Part shown: one piece after another, positions 47,590 through 56,109 of the stretch
Layout: each line of letters opens with the position of its first letter
Position numbering within the stretch: the stretch's first letter is position 1
Source: Nereocystis luetkeana
Lineage: Eukaryota > Sar > Phaeophyceae > Laminariales > Laminariaceae
DNA length: 64,000 bases
Assembly (NCBI GenBank): GCA_031213475.1
Contig: JARUPZ010000003.1
Span: 15,246,869-15,310,868, forward strand
Reading direction: 5' to 3'
Program-made: the position numbers and the translations under genes
Notes under the pieces: generated by a model
What the model was told of the DNA's origin: nothing
The model's input: only the letters and a program-made list of their open reading frames with translations
Databases searched by the model: none

Positions 47590-48255
47590 CTTATCCCACA
47601 CTGCTGTAGTTCCATGTAGTGTGTCCGTAAGAGTGGCCGCTGTGCTGAACTTTACAGGACAGCCCTTTTTATCTGTAGGAGAAAGAGTTGCTCGAAACGC
47701 CTCTCAGTGCTGCAAAACTTGTCCCGCATTGATGACTGATCTTAAGCGGTGTGTCTCCTGAAACGTGTGTGCAGTACTGAAGACGCTTGCTAACGCGACT
47801 ATGTGGTACTGCTCGGAAGAGTTGCTTGAAACGCCCTTTAGTACTGCAAAACTTATCCCGCAGTATGCTCCCAAGTGGCGTATTCGCAGCAGCTTGGGGT
47901 GTAGGTGCAGCAGCGGTCCCTCTATTATGTTTCCTGCTGAGTTGTGCTGGCTGCCCGCTATAGTGCGGGGGGGATCGCTCGGCACAGATGAGATTAATCA
48001 GTGTGGAAGTTGGCGGAGTAGTTAGTGCCGTTCACCGCTATATGTAGTTCCAGTATTGTTGGCTGGCGCATGCATACCGGCAGCATAGGGGGGGGCCGCT
48101 GCTGTACCAAAGGCACATGCGACGTAACACGTTTTGATCTTGTAGTTTCTAAAGGAGGGTCGCTTGAAACGCCTTTCATTGGTGCAAAATTTACCCCACA
48201 CTATATTTCCAAGCAAGTGTGTCCCCAAAAGCGTGGGTGCAGTGCCTGAAATTTT
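47590..48255. repeat. Degenerate repeat array downstream of the carrier gene
   Basis: TTGCTCGAAACGCCTCTCAG, GTGCTGCAAAACTTGTCCCG and GTGTGTCC...GTGGGTGCAGTGC-like blocks recur at about 47690, 47820 and 48160. They share sequence with the intron 4 array of the carrier gene. Boundaries are approximate. Confidence 0.6.
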
Positions 48256-48259
48256 TGCT

Positions 48260-50700
48260 GTATGAAGACGGTTTGGTTTGGTGGTGGGGGGAGTTGTTTG
48301 AGACGCTGGCGTTTGTTCGGCTTGCCGGGGTGCGTACGGTGACGCCGCTGCTGTGTGTTTTATTGTTTCTGCTGTAGTATTACAAGCAGTATAGCTGTGG
48401 CGCCCCAGCTGTGGGAGGTGCCGCCGTTGGCGTCGTTGTCTTCTTGCGCGGGCGAGTTAATGCCAAAATTTGCTCCGCAACACGCTGGCTCTTTCGGAGC
48501 AGTGCCTGATACCGGTATGCTGTACAGCCAGGCGTTAGTACTACTGCAAGTTGTACTTCGCGCGTGACTGTGGCCGCTGGGCTGTGGGGGGTTTGCGGCG
48601 ATGTGCGTAGCCACTGTTGCACCCGTCGTTGGTGATATATTATATTTCGTAGGTCTGAGCAGATTCAAAGACCAACTACCACTCTGTACCGATATATAAG
48701 CACCTTTTGGTTTGACAATTAGTGTAAAACCGTTGCTTATGTTGTGGTACAGAGTGGTACATGATGGTGTCCTCGTGCAGCAAGCTCAAAGTATGTCGGT
48801 AAGCCGATCAGGTAGGCAGGAGCGTCGATTCCTGAAGCGTGCGGGTCGGGTTTTGTTTAGCGTATCAGTCGACGCGTTCATTAGTTCGCATGACACTGCT
48901 AGTTTGTGAGCTCGCCTACGGTGCTGACAATGTCCTTTTTGCTGTACGTAATGAAAGTCTGTTTGTTCCCGTATTGCGCTCGACAAGAGCGCCAAAGTGC
49001 GTGCGATATGCGGAGGTGTATGGCTCCGTTCACCGGCATACCCCCGCCCCCCCTCCCCGAGTACAAAACGCTTTCCATGTTGGATGCTAGAGTGCCGGCG
49101 GTTAGCTCATGGAACTGAGCTGCGTGTGATCGGGCGTTTGCATCGCTGCCATGCCGGCTGAGTTAAGCTGATGAAAACAGCATTCATGGGTCATGACCCC
49201 AACTCGCGGGTCGAGTCTGGAAGTTTTTGAATCTCGCGGGTTGGGCCAGGTCAGGAAATATCCAAAGCATCACGGATCGGGTCCGGTCACCGTTTCTCGG
49301 CCCGACCTGACCCGCGAGTTTGACCCGACCCGTCAACAGCGCTGGATAAAACGACCCCTAGTTACGTCTATTTTTCTCATCTGTGGTTTTTTATTTTGGT
49401 CCGGGCATTCCAGGTTATATGCTAGTCTAGACCGGCAGCGCACGATGTTTGTTATGTTGCGTGTTTTGTGACACAGTATGATAGTATGTCGTCAATTTTG
49501 ACGTGTTTCAACTGGGAAAAAAAATGGCTCGCACGCGAGAAAAGCATTACTTTGCACTTTGCTATAGCGTGTGTTCGAGCCAAAACTTGGGGGTTACGCT
49601 GCCTGTGCAGTGCGCACGCAACGACCTATGAACCTCGTCCGTCGTGGCCGGCCGAGACAAAGAAAATGAGGGCGTGGCTAGTGGAGGGCGCGGCGACGTA
49701 CAATATTAATGAGAACCAAGATTTACGCCAGATTTTTTTTCGAAGTTTACTGCATTTTCCCCCTGGGCCTCACACGCTTTAGGATGCGGGGTTGGCTTGT
49801 TTGCTGAAGTTGTATTGATGCGCGTAAACTAAATTATCAAAATGGTAAAACACTCCGCTCAGAATAACGTTCATGACGGTTTGCACGACCTCACCATCTG
49901 CGCACGAATACGTCCAAGATATTATGTTGTTGTTGTTGTTGTTGTTTTTCTGGGGGGTTTTTATCTTCCTTGGAGATCTGGGTATAATATATCATGCGTG
50001 TCGAGTTTGCTGCGGCTGCCGATCGATGGGTACGGTATCTCGAGAGCCTCTTTATTTCTCTTGCGTCGTACGTGGCGTGGTCTACAGCCTCGTGAGATGT
50101 TGTCGCCGATCCCTGACAGCACGTGCTGTGCCGTCAGGTACTGGTACCACTGACTGTATGAAGGTAGCGGTAAACTCTCGGCCACACACCCCAAACAGGA
50201 AGGCGCACCCCACTCTCAGGATATACGACAAGCGGCCAAGAATGGTTTCCTGCGGTGATTTCAAAGGAGCGGTGACGCTATCTGGCCACTTTCGCCTACA
50301 CCGCGCCCTCCGCCTCCCCAGCCCATCGTGATTTTATTGTAGTAAAGCAACAACAAAAAATACTAGACTTTTGCTCCGAAGGGCGTGTCCCAAAAAAATG
50401 CCGGTGCGGTGTCAATCAAAGCCCTGGGACGCCCACGTATCCCCATCCAGCTTTGCCCATCAAGCTGGTCCCGCGTAGTGTCACTCGTTTGTGTTTCGAT
50501 AGAAAAGCTTTGTTGTACTATTTAATAGCCGTTGCCTCCATATATATGAGTCGGGCGGGTGAGATCTGACCAAGACAGGGGACTCGCCCCTTGACTCGCC
50601 CATCCCCCCGTACGTACAGCCTCTCGACTATGACGTTGCCTTTTTTTTGTATTCCCTCAATTTTGGACCTGTTGGGCCTTCCAGTCTTTCCAGGGCGATA
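48260..50700. other. Unassigned intergenic region
   Basis: Apart from the (GACCC)n copy at 49190-49345, no gene or array was recognised. Open stretches at plus 49842-50153 and 49873-50331 contain a Leu/Val run from a GTT repeat at 49927-49946 and lack domain motifs. Confidence 0.35.
49190..49345. repeat. (GGGTC)n...(GACCC)n foldback element, copy 4
   Basis: CGCGGGTCGAGTCTGGAAG, TCGCGGGTTGGGCCAGGTCA and GGATCGGGTCCGGTCACC are followed by GGCCCGACCTGACCCGCGAG and TGACCCGACCCGTCAAC. It is more diverged than copies 2 and 3. Confidence 0.65.
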
Positions 50701-50721
50701 GTACTGTGTGTAACAACACTA

Positions 50722-51020
50722 GTCCACGCTGATGAGCCGTGAGGCAATAAAAATGTGAAAAATTCGGGTAAACACCGATCCCCTTCCTAAAAATCTGTCA
50801 TTGGTGTGTAGTAGAATATGAGTCACGCTGATGAGCCGTAAGGCAATAAAAATGTGAAAAATTCGGGTAAACACCGATCCCCTTCCTAAAAACCTGTCAT
50901 TGGTGTTTAGTAGAATATGAGTCACGCTGATGAGCCGTAAGGCAATAAAAATGTGAAAAATTCGGGTAAACACCGATCCCCTTCCTAAAACCTGCCATTG
51001 GTGTTTCATAAAACATGAGT
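50722..51020. repeat. Three tandem 99-100 bp units with a hammerhead-like word
   Basis: Units start at about 50722, 50822 and 50921 with GTCACGCTGATGAGCCGTAA, continue GGCAATAAAAATGTGAAAAA and ACACCGATCCCCTTCC, and end CATTGGTGTTTAGTAGAATA. They are almost identical, implying recent amplification. The 99 bp period keeps a minus-strand frame open (51060-50719). CTGATGAG with a GCC-GTAA-GGC hairpin resembles the start of a hammerhead core, but the GAAA is displaced by 11 nt. Confidence 0.9.
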
Positions 51021-51433
51021 CGAAGATGCGGCTCCTCGAAACCCACTCCCACCCCTCCACCCTACGAGGCTACGCAGCCCCACGAAGAAACACAGACAGG
51101 GGAAAAAAAAAACAATCCTACCCATGCGGGGCTCTAATACGTTAGACACCGAAGGTATACCGCCACAGCCCCAGAAGGGGGTGGGTGGCCAGGCGAAAAA
51201 GTGTTAATGAAACGATGCATGGTACGATAGGAATTGCGATCAGGGGTAGCACTTTTTTGCCTTATGAGGCAAATATTTCTGACTGTGGGGGCTTCTCTGC
51301 TTAATAACTACTCACCGTCGTTTGTTTATACTATATGATTCGGTGTACGTAAAGCTCGTAGGCCACGGGACTGCTCATCGGGCTACGTAAGCGTACAAAC
51401 ATTTCTTGAAGCCGTTTTTGGGTGACTTACTAT

Positions 51434-51519
51434 TTCGGGGGACTATAGTATATAGGACCTACGGTACGCACAAAAACCTACCAGGTATATACTTTCCTGT
51501 TTACCGTGGTCCCCCGTAA
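51434..51519. mobile_element. MITE family A, copy 8 (first of three in tandem)
   Basis: TTCGGGGGACTATAGTATAT to TTACCGTGGTCCCCCGTAA, 86 bp, with an internal deletion relative to other copies. Confidence 0.8.
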
Positions 51520-51524
51520 TAATA

Positions 51525-51635
51525 TTACGGGGGTCCATAGTTAATAGGACCAAATATTGTTAGTAAAAATGGTGAAATATATACTGGTAGGTTTTTATGT
51601 ATACCATAGGTCCTATAAACTATGGCCCCCGGTAA
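51525..51635. mobile_element. MITE family A, copy 9 (second of three in tandem)
   Basis: TTACGGGGGTCCATAGTTAA to AACTATGGCCCCCGGTAA, 111 bp, with the full core TATTGTTAGTAAAAATGGTG. It starts six bases after copy 8 ends. Confidence 0.85.
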
Positions 51636-51637
51636 TA

Positions 51638-51737
51638 GACCATAGTTAACAGAACCTATGGTATACATAAAAACCTATATATTTAACCATTTTTATTACT
51701 GGCAATATTTGGCCCTATTAACTATGGCCCCCCGTGA
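51638..51737. mobile_element. MITE family A, copy 10 (third of three in tandem)
   Basis: GACCATAGTTAACAGAACCT to AACTATGGCCCCCCGTGA with the core in the opposite orientation to copy 9. The left TTACGGGG tip is missing where it meets copy 9. Confidence 0.8.
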
Positions 51738-51949
51738 TAACTGTTCCTATTTACTTGCCACCAGTACTAGTGGCTTACTAGCAGTGCTAATGGCTTGCTA
51801 GTGGTACGAAGACCTAGAGTATAGTGCTCCTCAATTGAGGAGCCTCGGAAGGCAAAAAATTGGTTCACCTCTTCGGAGCATACAGTCCCACCGCCGGGTG
51901 GGGGCGAATGAGTTCGGAGAATGGAAGAACACTACAGTACCTACGGCTA

Positions 51950-52440
51950 CACCCGAGGGGGGGTGGGGGTACTCATTTGCTGCTTGCCGTAGTCATGTGA
52001 CCATTAACCTCGCGTCCTTTCCGAGACGGAGCGCCGGGGGGGTGGGTATACTCGATATCATGCATGACCACAGACGTACGGTCGTAGACCCTTGCATCCG
52101 TATAATGCCTGGACGGAGCAGGTCGGGCTTTCATGGACCACGCAGACATTGCACCCGCGGGGAGGTGGGAGGGTATACTCGTCATCATGCATGGCCGTAG
52201 TGGTATGATCATAGACCCTCGCAACCCTACAACACCGGGACGGAGCACGTCGGTTTTTCACCGACCAGGCAGACATTGCTTGCACCAAGCGCCAAGCGCC
52301 GCGAGGTGCTCGGTGAGTCGCATGATGAGTGAGCTGCTCCCTACTAGGAAGCGCTTGTCAGGCGGGTGTCCTTGCACATGGATGATGTGAAGGTGTTACC
52401 TACTGAGCTATAGGGGTAAAAGACCGATCGATTACCCAGC
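51950..52440 (-). mobile_element. tRNA-derived SINE-like element, copy 2, with duplicated tail
   Basis: On the minus strand a head with TAGCTCAGTAGG (plus 52399-52410) fits the RNA polymerase III A box TRGYNNARNNGG exactly. It is followed by a body matching the copies at 28186 and 62355 (GCGACTCACCGAGCACCTCG, CAATGTCTGCCTGGTCGGTG). The tail block with the GCATGGCCGTAGT-type word is present about three times between 51980 and 52205. The head is preceded by GGGCTGGGTAATCGATCG, shared with 52600-52735. Confidence 0.75.
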
Positions 52441-52599
52441 CCAAGGTAATCCTTGTAACTCTCTCCCCCCCTCTGAACGGCGGGGTGTTTAGGGCGTCTG
52501 AACCGTACGTATACGTCCGTACGCTGACCTACCCGCTTCGTTTCAGTTGAGAGGAAGGGGGGAGATGTGTTTTTTAGGTGTGCACGCGCAAGCGTTTCT

Positions 52600-52735
52600 G
52601 TAAAAGAAACATTCGAAGTGAGGTTCGAACCCGTGGCCTGGACGACGCCAAATGTGAACGTGTTACCTACTGGGCTATAGGGGTAAAAGATCGATCGATT
52701 ACCCAGCCCAAGGTAATGCTTATAATAATGACCGC
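52600..52735 (-). mobile_element. tRNA-like SINE head with both A and B boxes
   Basis: On the minus strand TAGCCCAGTAGG (plus 52666-52677) is an exact A box and GGTTCGAACC (plus 52622-52631) an exact B box, 34 nt apart. The 5' flank GGGCTGGGTAATCGATCG matches copy 2. T-stem pairing holds for only three of five pairs and no good anticodon arm or 3' acceptor strand forms, so it is better read as a SINE head or tRNA pseudogene than a working tRNA. Confidence 0.6.
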
Positions 52736-53171
52736 GTCGAGTTCATTGATGGGGGGGCGGAAAAACGTCCTTGAGAAACCGAAAAACGACGATCCTGTGC
52801 CGCAGTATGAGCGGCCGCGCTTAAAAACACTCGAATCGCCCCCCTGGTCATGTGGCGGCAGGACCGAAAGAAAAAACTGACGTGTGTCACTATACACAGG
52901 TATAAATGACGGAATAGTGGCAAAGGGCAAACCGCCGAGGCTGAATGCATCACCCAGTCAGTACTGTACAGCAGTATCACCTCGAAGTATGAAATTGCTT
53001 TATAAGCTTCGGTAGCAGGAGCTTTGAGACAAAACCGGTCTGGTGCTCACTGTGCTCTACCTGGTACTTGTTACCGGTATGCTGCAGTAGTAGTGCACTA
53101 AACTGCTGTACAGCACTATTAATACTGTACGCACAGTATACCTTAATATGCCCAATCCTGCTATGAGGTAT

Positions 53172-53240
53172 ATTAACGTCGTGCTACAAGGAAAAACGAG
53201 TTTGCCTGATGAGCGAGTCTGCAGGCGCGAAACGTTTCGG
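53172..53240 (+). ncRNA. Hammerhead ribozyme-like motif (type III arrangement)
   Basis: CTGATGAG lies at 53206-53213 and CGAAAC at 53228-53233, separated by a stem II that pairs GCG with CGC (53213-53215 with 53226-53228). A GTC lies upstream at 53178-53180. Stem III can form five pairs between AACGT (53175-53179) and ACGTT (53232-53236). This is the canonical layout of conserved hammerhead residues. Stem I, between 53181 and 53205, pairs poorly beyond one G-C and two wobbles, so this copy may be inactive or a chance match. Confidence 0.4.
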
Positions 53241-53329
53241 GCCCCGCATGCTGCCGTTTCACCACGTGCACTTTTTCTGCGCCGACGTGCTGGTATCCTT
53301 TGTTATGCCCGTTCCTAATAACGAACAAA

Positions 53330-53480
53330 AAAAAGCATGAGTCGTGTTTTTTTTTTGCCATTATTTAATCCTGATTTTTTTCTGTCGTGAAACATGACGA
53401 AAAAACATGATTCATGACGTCATTTTTTTTTAGCTTTTCCTAGAAAAAAAAACACGATTCGTGACTTTTTGTCGTGTCTC
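53330..53480. repeat. Short degenerate repeat, CATGAnTCnTGACGTC with T/A runs
   Basis: AAAAGCATGAGTCGTGTTTT, AAACATGATTCATGACGTCA and AACACGATTCGTGACTTTTT recur at about 53330, 53405 and 53450, each flanked by A- and T-runs. It starts about 90 bp after the hammerhead-like motif. Confidence 0.55.
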
Positions 53481-53689
53481 GAAACACGCTTGATCGAGGC
53501 ACTACCCAACCAACGCGCACCAACCGTATCCGAAGACCGATATAGGGACATGGCAGACTCTGCTTCGTACGCCGCATGTGGACAACGGGCGGCTATCCAA
53601 GACACCGCTGGGCGCGGGCTATAATTGTGCGTTATGGCCTTGGAGGAGGAGCCACAGCTCGAAAACCAAGCGAAAATGATCTGAGAATG

Positions 53690-53885
53690 AAACAGGCCGG
53701 GCCGGGCAGACGGCCTGTGCGATGGAACTCGCGGACCGCGGGCTTGGCCCAATGTCGGCGGTGAGATTCGAATCTCACCAGCTAGCTGGGTCAGACTTCG
53801 GCCCGTGATTCAAAAATATCACGGGCCGGGCCAGGCGCGGTCGGCCCGGCCCGGCTTGGCCGTGCCCCACTCGCGACAGTTGGCT
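53690..53885. repeat. GGGCC/GGCCC-rich foldback
   Basis: GGCCGGGCCGGGCAGACGG near 53696 and GGCCCGGCCCGGCTTGG near 53840 flank a perfect palindrome GGTGAGATTCGAATCTCACC at about 53760. The layout parallels the (GGGTC)n/(GACCC)n family with a different pentamer. Confidence 0.6.
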
Positions 53886-54495
53886 CCACCCGCAAAAACC
53901 GTTGGAGTAGAAATATCGGATTTTTACGAATTGATAATATCACGAAACGTGACGTTTTTCAGCTTTTTCGTCAAAAAAACTGGAATGTATGTGTCATCAC
54001 GGATCGTGATCTTGTGTCATTCCAACAAGTCAACGCGTGGGTTTCTTTGTTCAGGAATGGAAAAATGTAAACACTTCTTGTTCTCACTGCAGACGACCAA
54101 TCGCTCATACTCCGAATATTCTGGCCATGGAAATCGACACCGTTTGATCATGGTCCACGCCGAGCTCACGCGGCGGCTAGGCTTGATCTATCATACGTAC
54201 GAGTAGACAAGATACTATCAAAACTTCCAACTCCCTGTGTTCCTTGGCTTTGGGCCCGTTTTTTTTTCTGGCCAGTTTGCTGAACACCAGCTGCCCCGCC
54301 AGTTTTTTTTTTTTCACGGCAGTTGTACAATAAAAAATGAAGTGTTATGATGTCATGATACAAAAAAACGCTTCGAGGTACAGTTGTACCAGGTACTTAC
54401 TGCTGTACGTACCAGGTACCAGGTATCTGGTACCCGGTAGTTGGTACGCTGATTCCTGGGTTCCTGAATTCCAAACGTCTCGTTGGCTCCAATCT

Positions 54496-54906
54496 TCACC
54501 CTTCCCAGCTTGGCTCCTTTGTCGAGAATGCATCCCTCCATCGGCTCGAGGCATTCCATAATGCATGCACACATACGTGGTATAGTCTCGATGGTCGCAT
54601 GCCCTCCACGCCCAGTTCGCACATGGGGAAATATCGCTCGCGTCGCGAGTGAGGGACGTTTCTGATCTCGTGGGCGATGAGAATGAAACGCCCGAAACGT
54701 TCATAAATAGCCCGCATATATAACGCTTCCAAACGTGTATGAACTCCCGACGACACAAAATTGCGGATGTTTTGATGTTTTGCACCCCGGTCGTGTACAA
54801 CCTGCTGACAGAGTTCGCCCATGTCGTGTCCCTCAGCCATCCTGAATAGGCTCAGCCCGTCAGAGAAGAAGAGCCTCGCGGGTCTTGTGGCGGTGAGTGC
54901 TTGCAA
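54496..54906 (-). pseudogene. Unrecognised coding-like fragment
   Basis: The minus strand is open for 136 codons (MAEGHDMGELCQQVVHDRG, then MRAIYERFGRFILIAHEIRN). A second frame over its 3' part looks equally coding-like (MCACIMECLEPMEGCILDKG). Switching between these frames near 54610 would give one longer protein, suggesting a frameshifted gene fragment. I do not recognise the family and no acceptor or donor pair links it to another gene. Confidence 0.25.
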
Positions 54907-55290
54907 TATGGCCCGAGACTGTCATTTCAGATGAGAAAAGACGGCCTAGTTTACAAGACGTGACCAGTGAAAGGTGAGATAGAGAGGGCCTTGTGAGTGG
55001 GTAGCTTACAAAACAGTCGCCCCAAAGGGAATGTGGGCACGTTTGGTGGCTGCATTGACCTGCGACGTTGCCTCCACGCCTCTAGGGTACGCTAGATGCT
55101 TGCCGTTGGCGGTGTATAGTGGTCGACGTGGTACAAGTGGTGAGCGATGCAAACACTTGCTTGCAAAGTGGTTCAAGCTCCTCCTTTTCGATCCACGATG
55201 CAGGTCATACCACGAGGTTCAACAAGTTCACACCTGCGCGCTTCTCACCCCACAACGCAATGCTGTGTCATTTATGGTCTGTACTAATAT

Positions 55291-55390
55291 ATTAACCCTT
55301 TTAGCACCGCACTCCCATATGTGGGGACAAAGTAGTCTAACTGTAAGTAGTTTGTCCCCAAAACGGGAATGGGGTCCTAAAAGGGTTAAT
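55291..55390. mobile_element. MITE family B, best-preserved copy
   Basis: The termini ATTAACCCTTTTAG and CTAAAAGGGTTAAT are a perfect 14 bp inverted repeat. Inside lie TGGGGACAAAGTAG on the left and AGTAGTTTGTCCCCAAAACG on the right. The element is exactly 100 bp with no coding capacity and defines the family. Confidence 0.85.
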
Positions 55391-55631
55391 ACTTTTAGTT
55401 GTACATGCGGAGACCTGTCTGTATAGATCTATCCCCTATCCCTCTCTGCCAGGTACAGCAGTACTCTGTACGGGAACGTTTGACCAGCATGCCCACATAT
55501 CGCCTCGACGTGCGTAAAACCAGTTATCAGCAGTCAGGTCAGGTCTAACTCTCAGTCAACCGCTCAGATAGTCAGATCAGGTCAAGCCAGGTCTAACCTA
55601 ACCTACAGCAGCAGTACAGCAGCGGGTGCCT

Positions 55632-55712
55632 GTGAAGACTGCCGTTTTGGGGACAAACTTCGAAGTTGAGTAGTTTGTCGGCAGAAGGGGACTGCGGTCC
55701 TCGAAGGGCGAG
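55632..55712. mobile_element. MITE family B, diverged copy
   Basis: GCCGTTTTGGGGACAAACTT and GAGTAGTTTGTCGGCAGAAG form the two arms; outer ends are eroded to GCGGTCCTCGAAGGGC. It lies about 240 bp from the well-preserved copy. Confidence 0.6.
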
Positions 55713-56072
55713 AGCATCCCATGAAACGCCTAAACCAGCGCTGTTCTCATCTGTAGTGGGAAATATATCAAGATACCTGGTACCTGGTACCTGGTGGGCT
55801 TTAGCGCAAGCTGGGCATGCCGATTGAACTCCAGGAAAATGCTCTTATATACGAGGGTACTCTTACCGCGGGGTATACGTCTATTAATAACGAGTATATG
55901 GAGTAGCACCAGTGTAGACAGCGGTACTTATTCCAGGCATTGCCTACCCATACCTCCCGGTGGAGGACCTTTAACAATCTGGGAGAAGGATCTTTAGGTT
56001 GGTAGGCTGTTCGGGTGTTTTGGTTCCTGTTGGGATCAGGATACGGGCGAAGACCCAACCCCACCCCTGACT

Positions 56073-56100
56073 CTAACCCTAACCCTAACCCTAACCCTAA
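56073..56100. repeat. Interstitial telomeric repeat (CCCTAA)n
   Basis: CTAACCCTAACCCTAACCCT followed by AACCCTAA gives nearly five units of the TTAGGG-type telomere repeat on the minus strand. Ordinary sequence continues on both sides, so this is an internal tract, not a chromosome end. Confidence 0.9.
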
Positions 56101-56109
56101 TCTTGACCC

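Noticed and set aside
50719..51060. Minus-strand repeat protein of 33-residue units, or a CRISPR-like array
   Set aside because: The whole 99 bp unit is repeated with no unique spacers, so it is a plain tandem repeat; the open frame follows from the period being a multiple of three.
52600..52735. Functional tRNA gene on the minus strand
   Set aside because: Exact A and B boxes are present, but T-stem pairing fails in two of five pairs, and no anticodon arm or acceptor stem forms.
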